Below, in pieces: positions 18,782 through 27,978 of a stretch of 59,209 nt of DNA. Source of the DNA: Flammeovirgaceae bacterium. Lineage in GTDB: Bacteria > Bacteroidota > Bacteroidia > Cytophagales > Cyclobacteriaceae. Below the pieces are notes generated by a model, which saw only the letters and a program-made list of their open reading frames with translations, made no database searches and was not told the origin of the DNA. Within the stretch, counting starts at the first letter, position 1, and each line of letters starts with the position of its first letter. The stretch covers positions 1 through 59,209 of the forward strand of contig JABMNK010000011.1 in assembly GCA_013204595.1 (NCBI GenBank), read 5' to 3'. The position numbers and the translations under genes were made by a program.

Positions 18782-19138
18782 TTATGGAGCATTGGGAGAA
18801 ATGATTCGCCGCACTAATACCATGAAAATTTTGGAACGAAAAATGTCAAATTGATTGAGAAGCGTATTGAAAGAAGTTGTCGAAATATTTTGAACAAAGA
18901 CTTCTAGTAGTACATTGTGATATTCCAAATTGATTTCTAAAATGGGAGATTGGATGGCCGCGCATAGTGAAAGAGCTATCTGGCTTTCTCCATTTTCTTG
19001 GTGGTCAGTCCTATTTTCACAAGAGTTTACATACTTAACATCTATTGTTTGAGCATTAACGATCGACGTAAATAGACAAAGTATCATCACAACGATGGCT
19101 AGCCACTTATTAATCAATATGTTTTTAGCATTTTCCAT
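18782..19138 (-). CDS. Small exported hypothetical protein
   Basis: I prefer the ATG at 19138 (MENAKNILINKW) to the one 12 bases upstream, because it gives a standard signal peptide cut after 'IVNAQ'. The mature part of about 90 residues has two cysteines ('VNSCENRTD', 'ALSLCAAI') that may form a disulfide. No family is recognised. It follows udk by about 30 bases on the same strand and precedes secDF, so it may belong to that transcript. Confidence 0.6.
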   Translation of the reverse strand: MENAKNILINKWLAIVVMILCLFTSIVNAQTIDVKYVNSCENRTDHQENGESQIALSLCAAIQSPILEINLEYHNVLLEVFVQNISTTSFNTLLNQFDIFRSKIFMVLVRRIISPNAP

Positions 19139-19168
19139 AATGGGCAACAAATGTAAGATTTTTTTTCT

Positions 19169-19795
19169 CTAGTTGCTATTTTTTAAGTGTTCCTTGATGT
19201 AAGAGATCAACACTTCTATTGGTTTTGAGACTTTATCATCATTTGATATAATCATATCTGCGTATTGCCTAGAAGGTAAGATATATTTATAAAAAGTGGG
19301 CATTGTGTGATGCTCAAATCTGTATAAAACATCGTTGAGATCATAGCCACGTTCACTAGCATCGCGTTTAATTCTCCTTGTGAGCATGAGAAAATCAGGT
19401 GTTTCAAGGTAGATTTTTAGATCTAGTAAATTTCTTATTTCAGGATAATAGAGCGTAAAGAGGCCTTCTACTAAAATTACTGATCTGGGTTGAATGGTAA
19501 TTGTTTTTTCGGCTTTTCCAACTAGATTGAAGTGGTATTCTTCAATTTTGACAGGATGTCCAGAGGTAAGTTTGCTTATATCTGAAAAAAGAAGTCGGTG
19601 GTTTATAGCTTCTGGTCTATCAAAGTTTTCGATACCATTCTCATCTTTTATTTGCTCTTGGATAGGCAGATAATAATTATCCATCGAGAGCATAGAGATT
19701 TCGTTAGGAGCAAAATGGGTTAAAAGATTTTTGAGAAAGTAGGTTTTCCCAGATCCGCTGCCTCCTGCAAGTCCGATTAACAAACAAGACCTCAT
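19169..19795 (-). CDS. udk: Uridine kinase
   Basis: This 208-residue P-loop kinase phosphorylates uridine or cytidine to the monophosphate. The Walker A GGSGSGKT is at 11-18. 'SMDNYYLP' carries the substrate-binding Asp-Tyr, and 'LVEGLFTLYYPEIRNLLDLKIYLE' spans the Walker B-like and lid approach, followed by 'RRIKRDASERG'. Its start overlaps the rdgB stop by 4 bases, so the FKBP-like, rdgB and udk genes form one coupled unit. Confidence 0.93.
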   Translation of the reverse strand: MRSCLLIGLAGGSGSGKTYFLKNLLTHFAPNEISMLSMDNYYLPIQEQIKDENGIENFDRPEAINHRLLFSDISKLTSGHPVKIEEYHFNLVGKAEKTITIQPRSVILVEGLFTLYYPEIRNLLDLKIYLETPDFLMLTRRIKRDASERGYDLNDVLYRFEHHTMPTFYKYILPSRQYADMIISNDDKVSKPIEVLISYIKEHLKNSN

Positions 19796-20364
19796 TTGGA
19801 ACGAATATGGTTAAGTAATTTAGTAATTGCAATGCCCCGATGAGAGATCTTATTTTTTTCTTCTAGACTCATCTGTGAAAAAGTTTTCTCAAATCCAACT
19901 GGCTGAAAAATGGGGTCATAGCCAAATCCCCCTACACCCATTCTTGATGACAGGATATTTCCTTGGACAATCCCCTCGAAGAAATGACAATTACTTTGAT
20001 CATCGTAAAAAGTTAATATCGTTTTGAATTGAGCACCACGATCCTCATGATCACTAAGATTGGTGAGCAATAGATCTATATTATCTTCGCTAGCACCTGT
20101 GCCAGCATAACGGGCAGAATGAACCCCTGGCTCATTATTTAAAGAGAATACTTCGAGTCCAGTATCATCAGCAAAGCAAGGTAAGTGGTACTTATGATAA
20201 ATATAGCTTGCCTTGAGATGAGAATTTTCTTGAATGGTCGTTCCCGATTCAGGAATTTGATTTTCATTTAAATCAACCAAGCTGATCACCTTAAAAGCGG
20301 CACCTAGCGCATTTTGTATTTCAATGACCTTATTGAGATTATGCGTAGCAAAAATCAGTTCCAT
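19792..20364 (-). CDS. rdgB: Non-canonical purine NTP pyrophosphatase (RdgB/HAM1)
   Basis: This 190-residue protein hydrolyses ITP, dITP and XTP to the monophosphates and keeps deaminated purines out of nucleic acids. Family hallmarks are the N-terminal 'ATHNLNKVIEI', 'FADDTGLEV' with the metal-binding aspartates, 'GVHSARYAG', and the C-terminal 'KNKISHRGIAI'. It abuts the FKBP-like lipoprotein gene and overlaps udk by 4 bases. Confidence 0.95.
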   Translation of the reverse strand: MELIFATHNLNKVIEIQNALGAAFKVISLVDLNENQIPESGTTIQENSHLKASYIYHKYHLPCFADDTGLEVFSLNNEPGVHSARYAGTGASEDNIDLLLTNLSDHEDRGAQFKTILTFYDDQSNCHFFEGIVQGNILSSRMGVGGFGYDPIFQPVGFEKTFSQMSLEEKNKISHRGIAITKLLNHIRSK

Positions 20365-20939
20365 TAACGAATGACGACGGGTGATATTTCATACCTTAGT
20401 ACAGAATATCTAGAGATAATTTGAGAAGGATCACTCTGCGCCCCAAACCCCAATTGTGAAGGTAATAGGACCGTAAGCTGACCATCCTTTTTCATTTCAA
20501 TTAGTGCATCTGTCAATGCCTCTATCATGCCATCTCCCGAAAGGGTGGACACAAGGGGCGTATATTTCAAAGTCCAACCAGACTTCGTGTAGGTAAACGT
20601 TAAGGGATTATAGACGGCATATATGTGATAAACAGAATCAGGGGGATTGATAGTAGAAACAAAGGCAACACCATTGAGGTCATAACCCGTATAATTTAAG
20701 GTCAAAATGTCATTGTAGTTGATGGCATCGCCCGTTCCGAAATCTTGAATAATATAGCTTGCTCCTGACGTAGTCGTCACGACGGGACTCAGGTCATTTT
20801 CATTAATGTAATCAGTAATGGTTTGTTGGTCTGCTTCCCAAATTGCAGTGAGATCAATAGACACAATTTCGGACCCCTTGTCACAAGAGAACAAGAAGAG
20901 TACGATACTTAAAAAAGGTAACTTTTTGAAAATCTTCAT
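20364..20939 (-). CDS. FKBP-type peptidyl-prolyl isomerase-like lipoprotein
   Basis: This 191-residue lipoprotein has a lipobox Cys at about residue 19 ('VLFLFSCDKG'). An FKBP domain fills the C-terminal 120 residues: 'YNDILTLNYTGYDLNG' opens it and 'ALTDALIEMKKDGQLTVLLPSQLGFG' is the usual hydrophobic groove region. It would help fold exported proteins at the membrane. Several active-site aromatic positions of human FKBP12 are not clearly kept, so activity is unproven. First gene of the rdgB-udk unit. Confidence 0.8.
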   Translation of the reverse strand: MKIFKKLPFLSIVLFLFSCDKGSEIVSIDLTAIWEADQQTITDYINENDLSPVVTTTSGASYIIQDFGTGDAINYNDILTLNYTGYDLNGVAFVSTINPPDSVYHIYAVYNPLTFTYTKSGWTLKYTPLVSTLSGDGMIEALTDALIEMKKDGQLTVLLPSQLGFGAQSDPSQIISRYSVLRYEISPVVIR

Positions 20940-21212
20940 TTTATTATAAAAAAAAACGGAATTAATTAAGCAAAATTATCAATTTTTAAATTTTATTATC
21001 ACCTAGTTCGATTATGTCGTTTGAATAATGCACTAAGTGAGGTCACGTCATCACTAATTAAAAACGCTTCAGCTTGCAAATTAACGAAAGGTCATCCGTT
21101 AGATTGTGGTTTTGACTGTATTTTCTTAAGAGCGAATCATCTTTGACAAAATCAGGCTTTAACAACGCTCCTTGGGCGAAGCATATTCTACGGCTAAACA
21201 ATTGGGCGTGAA

Positions 21213-22229
21213 TTAAGATTTTAATTTATATTTTTCTTTAAAATCAACGAGCGCAGTTTCGAACTTCAATATCGTTTTATCTAAAGAAAGGTATGAAACG
21301 CCCCCTGCGGCATTTTTGTGTCCGCCTCCGTTGAAATGATCACGTGCAAATTTATTTACCGAATAATCCCCAACGGATCTTAAAGATAGCTTCACTTTAT
21401 TTTCACTTTCTTTAATCAGCGCTGCCATAACAATACCGCTTATTGAGAGCGCATAGTTTACCAAGCCTTCAGTATCCCCTTTTTGTAGCTCAAATTGATT
21501 AATGTCTTTTTCCGAGATCACAAAATAGGCAATATTTAAATCTTGATGTACGATTAATTTTTCTAAAAGAGAAAATCCTATAAAACGCAAACGGTTAAGG
21601 CTATTGGTATCATAAATAGCGCTACTTACTTTGGTCACATTGGCACCTAAATCTATTAAATCTGCAACGGTCCTATGAACTTTAGAGGTGGTGTTTGAAT
21701 GTCGAAAAGATCCAGTATCTGTCATAATTCCGGCATAAAGACAATTTGCAATATCAGCACTAATGGCCTCGCGGTTTGCCACCATCAAGATGAAGTCATA
21801 AATCAATTCAGCAGTAGCAGCGGCACGGGTGTCCCATAGTCGATAATTATCAAAATTTTCTGGTTCTAGGTGATGATCAATCATCACCTTTTTGGCAGTA
21901 GCGTTTTTCACTAGTTCTGATAGATCTTGAAGTCGATCTAGTCCAGAAAAATCCAAACAAAAAATCAAGGAAGCTTGATCAATAATTTCCTTGATCAGAT
22001 GATCTGTGTTGGAACCAAATTTAAGTACCTCTTGATTCCCAGGTAACCAGCTAATAAAATCAGGATAGTCCGTAGGTGTTACAATCGTAACCTTATGCCC
22101 CCTTGCTATCAAAAAGTGATAAAGACCAAGAGATGAACCGAGTGCATCGGCATCGGGATTGGCATGAGTTGTAATTACCACGTGCTCAAATTCAGTCAAT
22201 TTGTGAATCAAAGTTTCAATAGAGGCCAT
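21213..22229 (-). CDS. nrnA: DHH-family bifunctional oligoribonuclease/PAP phosphatase (NrnA-like)
   Basis: This 338-residue phosphoesterase degrades very short RNAs and 3'-phosphoadenosine 5'-phosphate. DHH domain motifs are 'THANPDADALGS' (about 21-32) and 'MIDHHLEPENFD' (about 117), with 'MTDTGSF' further on. The DHHA1 domain near the C-terminus has 'FNGGGHKNAAGG', the nucleotide-binding glycine loop. All the metal-binding acids and histidines of the motifs are present. It is divergent from ndk. The 273-base gap on its 3' side shows no supportable gene. Confidence 0.93.
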   Translation of the reverse strand: MASIETLIHKLTEFEHVVITTHANPDADALGSSLGLYHFLIARGHKVTIVTPTDYPDFISWLPGNQEVLKFGSNTDHLIKEIIDQASLIFCLDFSGLDRLQDLSELVKNATAKKVMIDHHLEPENFDNYRLWDTRAAATAELIYDFILMVANREAISADIANCLYAGIMTDTGSFRHSNTTSKVHRTVADLIDLGANVTKVSSAIYDTNSLNRLRFIGFSLLEKLIVHQDLNIAYFVISEKDINQFELQKGDTEGLVNYALSISGIVMAALIKESENKVKLSLRSVGDYSVNKFARDHFNGGGHKNAAGGVSYLSLDKTILKFETALVDFKEKYKLKS

Positions 22230-22301
22230 AAATCTTGTCAGTTAGACAATGATGAGGCCGTAAAATTCACAATAATTATCGTTAATCACAAAATTTATCT
22301 A

Positions 22302-22335
22302 TTTGTGGTTCATAAAAGGGAAAGTATTACTTTTG
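22302..22335 (+). promoter_or_regulatory. Bacteroidota-type promoter for ndk
   Basis: TACTTTTG at 22328-22335 matches the -7 consensus TAnnTTTG exactly. A TTG at 22303-22305 lies 22 bases upstream, within the spacing reported for Flavobacterium-type promoters. The ndk ATG follows 37 bases later. Confidence 0.65.
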
Positions 22336-22372
22336 CCCCTGCTTAAACAAGAGAACTTAATTCTTATATAAA

Positions 22373-22792
22373 ATGACGACATCAAGAACCTTTACAATGA
22401 TCAAGCCTGATGCTTATGCAGCAGGTCATTCCGGGGCCATTATTCAAATAATTGAAGCTAATGGATTCAAAATAAGCGCAATGAAATTAAGTCAATTGAC
22501 GGGAAGTCGTGCGGGTCAATTTTATGATGTGCACAAATCACGCCCTTTCTATAATGAACTGGTTGCCTATATGTCCGAAGGGCCTATTGTTGCTATGATT
22601 CTGGAAAAAGAAAATGCAGTGGAGGATTTTAGAAAATTAATCGGCGCTACCAATCCATCGGAAGCTGCTGAAGGTACCATAAGGAAATTATTCGCTACAT
22701 CTATATCAGCAAATGCCATCCATGGCTCAGATTCAGATGAAAATGCAGCCTTAGAAAGTGCTTTCTTTTTCTCTCAATTGGAGCAGTTCTAA
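22373..22792 (+). CDS. ndk: Nucleoside-diphosphate kinase
   Basis: This 139-residue enzyme balances NTP and dNTP pools by transferring phosphate from ATP through a phosphohistidine. 'TMIKPDAY' (8-15) is the family start, 'DVHKSRPFY' (52-60) binds nucleotide phosphates, and the catalytic His is H117 in 'NAIHGSDS'. Length and motifs are standard. It has its own promoter and stands alone. Confidence 0.97.
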   Translation: MTTSRTFTMIKPDAYAAGHSGAIIQIIEANGFKISAMKLSQLTGSRAGQFYDVHKSRPFYNELVAYMSEGPIVAMILEKENAVEDFRKLIGATNPSEAAEGTIRKLFATSISANAIHGSDSDENAALESAFFFSQLEQF

Positions 22793-22828
22793 AAAAACGA
22801 TTTAGTTGAAAGCCTGGATTCTATTGTA

Positions 22829-23623
22829 TTAAATCTCACCAGACCTTGGCTCGATCCAGAAATTATTAAATCCTTCTCCGATATGGAGGAGGATTTTTTT
22901 TAGCTGAAGTAATTCAAGGATGGCTAGGAAGTTAAATATAGCTAAGATCTTTTCAGGTTTTTCTGAAAGTAGTTCGGTAAAAGAAATGCGCTGGTCTTTG
23001 CTGTCAAATAACTTTCGAATGAGGTGTTCTTTTTGACTTTCAATCGTGTAGGGGTATTGTGCTATTCTATGAATAGGCTTATTTTTGTCGAGTTCGTATT
23101 TATCGATAACCCTTTGAAATACCTTCATTAATTTATAAAGATCCAAATCCTGAACTTCGGCATCTACGTCCACTATAACGGATAGTTTTTTAATTTCTTC
23201 CATTAAGTTGCCCCGCTGTTCGCGATTAAATCGATCAATTTCCAATTGGGACAGTTGGTCAACAACAGACTTATATTTTTTGTATTCCAAAAGGTGTTTG
23301 ACTAGTTCGTCTCTAGGATCAATTTGGTTACCTGCGTCGTCAATTATAGGTCTTGGAAGGAGCATTTTAGCTTTAATACGCATTAAAGTAGCCGCGACTA
23401 AAATGAATTCACTGGCAATTTCTACATTCATTTTCTCCATTTGGTGGAGGTAATCAAGGAAGTCATGGGTAATGGTGGCGATGGGGATATCATAAATATC
23501 CAATTCATCCCTTTCGATAAAAAACAATAAAAGGTCAAATGGACCCTCAAAAAGGGGTAGTTTGACCTCAAATTTCTTTCTGTTTTCTTTATCTCTTGGA
23601 CTATCTAGTGCCATAATAAGCAA
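22829..23623 (-). CDS. scpA: Segregation and condensation protein A
   Basis: This 264-residue kleisin links the SMC heads with ScpB in the bacterial condensin complex. The N-terminal 'FEGPFDLLLFFIERDELDIYD' (about 25-45) is the diagnostic block. A Glu/Lys-rich middle and a C-terminal winged-helix ('FLAILELLQLKKILLH') follow. The true start may be a few codons inside (MALDSPRDK). scpB is not in this window. Confidence 0.93.
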   Translation of the reverse strand: MLIMALDSPRDKENRKKFEVKLPLFEGPFDLLLFFIERDELDIYDIPIATITHDFLDYLHQMEKMNVEIASEFILVAATLMRIKAKMLLPRPIIDDAGNQIDPRDELVKHLLEYKKYKSVVDQLSQLEIDRFNREQRGNLMEEIKKLSVIVDVDAEVQDLDLYKLMKVFQRVIDKYELDKNKPIHRIAQYPYTIESQKEHLIRKLFDSKDQRISFTELLSEKPEKILAIFNFLAILELLQLKKILLHIGEGFNNFWIEPRSGEI

Positions 23624-23719
23624 AGATGCAAGAATATAGGAACCAAAAAAACATTATTATTGTAATGTTATTTATCGGTCATGTAAGTTTACGATAGTAT
23701 GCTTAATTTTCCATAACAA

Positions 23720-25636
23720 ATGAAGGCAATGCACATTCAAGAAGGCCCCCTTTTATCCAATATCGATACGCCAGAGGCCCTGAGGCGACTTAAAGCGACC
23801 CAATTGGTTCAGTTCAGTGAGGAACTACGAAATTACATCATTGACCATGTAGCCATTTATGGGGGACATTTTGGCGCTAGTTTGGGTGTAGTAGAACTTA
23901 CCGTAGCCTTACATTATGCCTTTAATACCCCGTCTGACCAATTAGTATGGGATGTTGGACATCAAGCTTATGGGCATAAAATATTGACAGGAAGAAAATC
24001 CGAATTTCATACCAACAGAGTTTATGGAGGTATTTCTGGGTTTCCGAAAAGAAAAGAGAGCGAATTTGATGCGTTTGGTGTAGGCCATTCGTCTACCTCT
24101 ATTTCAGCTGCCTTGGGAATGGCCGTCGCCAATCAAAAATTCGATAAGAATCGTCAACATATTGCGGTTATTGGGGATGGCGCGTTAACGGGGGGAATGG
24201 CTTTTGAAGCAATGAATCATGCCGGAGTCAGCAATTCAAATTTGTTGATCGTGCTTAATGACAATTGCATGTCTATTGATCCTAATGTGGGTGCGTTGAA
24301 AGATTATTTAACGGATATTAGTACCTCTCATTTTTATAATAAGTTTAGAGATGAGGCTTGGAAAATTCTAGGAAAAATTAGCAAATTTGGCCCTAATGCC
24401 CAGGAATTGGTGGCCAATGTCGAAAACAGTATCAAATCATTTTTATTGAAGCAAAGCAACCTTTTTGAAGCGCTCAATTTAAGGTATTTTGGACCTGTGG
24501 ACGGGCATGATGTCAATTATTTAGTTCATGTATTCAATGACTTGAAGCAAATCCCAGGCCCGAAAATTTTGCATTGTATTACCAAAAAAGGCAAGGGATA
24601 TTGGGTTGCAGAAGAAGACCAAACTAAATGGCACGCCCCTGGGTCTTTTGATAAGATTTCTGGCGAGATTCATCAGCCGCAAAATACTTTTCCGGAGCCG
24701 CCCAAGTATCAAGATGTTTTTGGACATACACTTGTCGAATTAGCGAGGTTAAATGAAAAAGTCATGGGAATTACACCTGCGATGCCGTCGGGTTCTTCTA
24801 TGAATATTATGATGAAAGAATTTCCAGAGCGATCTTTTGATGTAGGCATTGCCGAGCAACATGCCGTAACTTTTTCAGCTGGATTGGCTACTCAGGGTGC
24901 CATACCTTTTTGTAATATTTATTCAACTTTTATGCAACGTTCATATGATCAAGTGATCCATGATGTTTGCTTACAAAATCTCCCAGTTGTGTTTTGCTTA
25001 GACAGGGCGGGATTTGCTGGAGCAGATGGCCCGACACACCATGGGGCCTATGATATTGCTTTTATGAGATGTATTCCAAACATGATTGTTTCGGCACCCA
25101 TGAATGAATCTGAATTAAGAAATTTGATGTTCACAGGTATGGAGGCGGGGAGTCCTTTTTGTATTCGTTATCCACGAGGAAAGGGCGTCTTGATTGATTG
25201 GAAAACACCATTTGAAAAAATTGAGATTGGAAAAGGACGAATCATCGTAGAGGGGTCAGATATTGCATTTTTAACTATTGGTACGATGGGTAATTATGCA
25301 TTGAGTGCTTGTAAGGAATTGGAAAAGGTAGGCGTCAAGGCTGGTCTTTATGACATGCGATTTGTAAAGCCAATTGATGAAGTGATGTTGCATGAGGTAT
25401 TTGGCCGTTATAAGTACATTATTACGGTCGAAGATGGTTGTATTATGGGTGGATTCGGAGGTGCGGTTACTGAGTTTATGGTCGAGCATGACTACCACGT
25501 CAAAATGATAAGGTTGGGGATTCCAGATCGAATTGTCGAGCATGGGACTCAATTGGAATTACATCAAGAATGTGGTTTTGACCCCAAGGGCATTTATGAG
25601 GCAGCTTTAAAAGTACTAAAAGCTCAAACGGTCTAG
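23720..25636 (+). CDS. dxs: 1-deoxy-D-xylulose-5-phosphate synthase
   Basis: This 638-residue thiamine-diphosphate enzyme condenses pyruvate with glyceraldehyde-3-phosphate and opens the MEP isoprenoid pathway. The N-terminal part has 'DVGHQAYGHKILTGR' and 'IGDGALTGGMAFEAMN', the ThDP/Mg motif ending in the conserved Asn. The pyrimidine domain has 'FDVGIAEQHAVTFSAGLA' with the catalytic Glu, then 'DRAGFAGADGPTHHGAYD'. The start is either the ATG at 23720 or the one 9 bases on (MHIQEGPLL), which looks more like relatives. Monocistronic. Confidence 0.96.
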   Translation: MKAMHIQEGPLLSNIDTPEALRRLKATQLVQFSEELRNYIIDHVAIYGGHFGASLGVVELTVALHYAFNTPSDQLVWDVGHQAYGHKILTGRKSEFHTNRVYGGISGFPKRKESEFDAFGVGHSSTSISAALGMAVANQKFDKNRQHIAVIGDGALTGGMAFEAMNHAGVSNSNLLIVLNDNCMSIDPNVGALKDYLTDISTSHFYNKFRDEAWKILGKISKFGPNAQELVANVENSIKSFLLKQSNLFEALNLRYFGPVDGHDVNYLVHVFNDLKQIPGPKILHCITKKGKGYWVAEEDQTKWHAPGSFDKISGEIHQPQNTFPEPPKYQDVFGHTLVELARLNEKVMGITPAMPSGSSMNIMMKEFPERSFDVGIAEQHAVTFSAGLATQGAIPFCNIYSTFMQRSYDQVIHDVCLQNLPVVFCLDRAGFAGADGPTHHGAYDIAFMRCIPNMIVSAPMNESELRNLMFTGMEAGSPFCIRYPRGKGVLIDWKTPFEKIEIGKGRIIVEGSDIAFLTIGTMGNYALSACKELEKVGVKAGLYDMRFVKPIDEVMLHEVFGRYKYIITVEDGCIMGGFGGAVTEFMVEHDYHVKMIRLGIPDRIVEHGTQLELHQECGFDPKGIYEAALKVLKAQTV

Positions 25637-25655
25637 CCGACTTTTAAACCCAGTC

Positions 25656-26933
25656 TTATCCCTCAATTAAAATATGCTCGAGTAAATCTGAAAATATTTT
25701 CACTTCTTCGAACGTATTGTACATTGGGGTAGGCGCTACTCTGATTACATTTGGTTCTCTCCAGTCCATGATCACGCCTTCTTTGGTAAGAGCGTCAAAG
25801 ATCTTTCTTCCTTTTTCATGAAAAAATAAGGACAATTGGCAACCACGTTCGGTTTCATTTGCAGGAGTTAAAATGTTAATTTTTTTCTGGATGTTATCAT
25901 TGCTTGTGAGCAGGAAATACAAGTATCCTGTAAGCAATAAGCTTTTTTCTCTCAGTTGGCTTATATCGGCGCTTTCGAAGAGCGCTAATGAGGCCAAATG
26001 GGCCGCAGAAGAAATAATATTGGCATTACTGAGCATCCACCCATCAATACCAGACATCGGCTGAAATTTGTTTTCCATCTTAAATCGGATGGTTTCATCT
26101 TGACCCCACCAACCGGCCAATCTAGGGAAATCTGTATTTTTACTATGTCGCTCATGAATAAAGGCACCCGAGACATTACCAGGCCCAGAATTTAAATATT
26201 TATAACTGCACCAAACCGCAAAATCAACTTCATCATGATGAAGCGTAAGCGGGACATTTCCGGCAGCATGAGCCAAGTCGAAACCCACATAAGCACCAAC
26301 CCTGTGTGCGCATGCTGCTATTTCTCCAATATTCAGAAATTGACCTGAATAATATTGAATCCCAGGGAGTAAAACCAAGGCCAATTCGTGCCCAGCCTCA
26401 TTGATTACCTCACTTATGTGATCTATTGAAAAATAACCAGCTTCATTAGGTATTATTTCAATAAGATCATCTGACGGATTAACGTTTTTTTGTTCCATGT
26501 GCGAGGTGATGGCAAAATAGTCAGAGGGAAATGCCCCAGCCTCAATCAGAATCTTTTTTCTGATTCCTTTGGGCTGATAAAAAGAGGCCAACATTAAGTG
26601 CAGATTGGTCGTCAGGTTATTCATGGCCACTACTTCATGCTCTTTTGCACCTACCAGCATGGCCATTGTCTTTTTGCCTTTTTTATGATGACCAACCCAT
26701 GGATCGGAATCAAAATGACCTTCAACGCCGTTTTCTGCCCACTTCTTTAATTCATAATTGACATGCTCAGAAACTGATTTTGGTTGCAATCCCAACGAAT
26801 TACCGCAAAAATAGATCGCATTTTTACCGTTCCGTTGAGGGAATAAAAATGAGTCTCTATAAGATTTCAGGGGGTCTTTCTGATCCAGTAATTGTGCGAA
26901 TTCAATATTACTTTCATAGATAATTTCTGACAT
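25656..26933 (-). CDS. kynU: Kynureninase
   Basis: This 425-residue PLP enzyme cleaves kynurenine or 3-hydroxykynurenine to (hydroxy)anthranilate and alanine in tryptophan degradation. 'FCGNSLGLQPKSV' (about 42-54) starts the aminotransferase-like fold. 'VGFDLAHAAGNVPL' contains the Asp contacting PLP. 'VWCSYKYLNSGPG' carries the Schiff-base Lys. 'GWWGQDETIRFKM' is a further kynureninase block. The other kyn pathway genes are not in the window. It is convergent with dxs with only about 20 bases between the stops. Confidence 0.95.
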   Translation of the reverse strand: MSEIIYESNIEFAQLLDQKDPLKSYRDSFLFPQRNGKNAIYFCGNSLGLQPKSVSEHVNYELKKWAENGVEGHFDSDPWVGHHKKGKKTMAMLVGAKEHEVVAMNNLTTNLHLMLASFYQPKGIRKKILIEAGAFPSDYFAITSHMEQKNVNPSDDLIEIIPNEAGYFSIDHISEVINEAGHELALVLLPGIQYYSGQFLNIGEIAACAHRVGAYVGFDLAHAAGNVPLTLHHDEVDFAVWCSYKYLNSGPGNVSGAFIHERHSKNTDFPRLAGWWGQDETIRFKMENKFQPMSGIDGWMLSNANIISSAAHLASLALFESADISQLREKSLLLTGYLYFLLTSNDNIQKKINILTPANETERGCQLSLFFHEKGRKIFDALTKEGVIMDWREPNVIRVAPTPMYNTFEEVKIFSDLLEHILIEG

Positions 26934-27012
26934 ATCAACGCTTTTAAGAGGCTATTTGAAGGAATCATTAATTCATATTTAGCGCTTCCTAAAGTGCTAA
27001 AGCGACCATAAA

Positions 27013-27756
27013 TTAGTCAGTCTGAGCTAATTTTTGAGATTTTATTTTTGCAATTTTTTGAGATTTTCTAGTCTTGTGACGACAGTAAGTACAAGTATAA
27101 AATTTCATCAATTCACCTTCGTTCTCCTGAGTGGCTGATTCGATGATTTCTTCTCGCGAAACTTTCAATGTTTGATATTGACAATCAGGACATACTAAAG
27201 CATGCAGGCGGCCATTGTATTTTTCAATTTGTATGTAGCCGGATACTTCCTCAATCCAGACATCATAATCAACTGAATATGCATTTTCTTCTGCTTGCAT
27301 TCCCTCATCTAAATAGACGTCTTCTTCTTCTTCACTAAGTAATTTCATTTTTTTCCCATCAGGAGAAAAACGTGGGGAATATCTTAGTTTTTTGAGTCTT
27401 TTTTCAATGAAAAATGGATAATAAAACTGTAAGACATTTCTTGCGAAGACCCCTACGATCATCATCATCATTGAAATTAAAAAGGCGCGAACACAAAACC
27501 AGAGCCATGTAGTGTTGTCCACTAAAGTGTTGGTCAGAAGCGTAATCCCAACAGCAATACAAACAAAAGAAAGCCACAGAAGTTTTACTTCGTTTTTATT
27601 TATGAAATCATAACGTGATTTGTTGTCTGGACGTGCCAATAACAGGATCAAATAGCCTGACAAAATTAAAATGCCTATGGTCACTAGTATCACCGCAGTG
27701 TAATAACCATAATGATTCCAAAGGGAAAGCAAGTCTTTAGGTATATATGAGGTCAT
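27013..27756 (-). CDS. Membrane protein with C-terminal zinc ribbon
   Basis: I do not recognise this 247-residue protein as a named family. It has three predicted membrane helices (about 17-40, 58-75, 87-110). A charged cytoplasmic part with an acidic patch ('LSEEEEDVYLDEG') follows, then a four-cysteine zinc ribbon: CPDC near 190 and CTYC near 222. The end is strongly basic. This layout suggests a membrane-tethered protein that binds nucleic acid or protein through the ribbon. It is monocistronic, downstream of nothing obvious. Confidence 0.7.
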   Translation of the reverse strand: MTSYIPKDLLSLWNHYGYYTAVILVTIGILILSGYLILLLARPDNKSRYDFINKNEVKLLWLSFVCIAVGITLLTNTLVDNTTWLWFCVRAFLISMMMMIVGVFARNVLQFYYPFFIEKRLKKLRYSPRFSPDGKKMKLLSEEEEDVYLDEGMQAEENAYSVDYDVWIEEVSGYIQIEKYNGRLHALVCPDCQYQTLKVSREEIIESATQENEGELMKFYTCTYCRHKTRKSQKIAKIKSQKLAQTD

Positions 27757-27978
27757 AAGCTTTCTTAACTAACTTCTCGATAAATTAATTTAGGCACAAT
27801 TTATCATATAAATCAAATAAGTTCTCGCAAAAACTATTAAAATAATTGTAAAAGCCGGAAAATTTTTAGTAACATTTGGGGTGCTTTGGGTCAAGTGCTC
27901 AGTTTTTATAAGGTAAAAGATTAATTGTGACACTTTAATTATTTGAAAATCATCTTAATTTCTTCTAAACATATTGCA

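Noticed and set aside
21070-21212. Open stretch of about 45 codons on the minus strand downstream of nrnA
   Set aside because: It has no ATG or ribosome site and no recognisable family, and is short enough to arise by chance.
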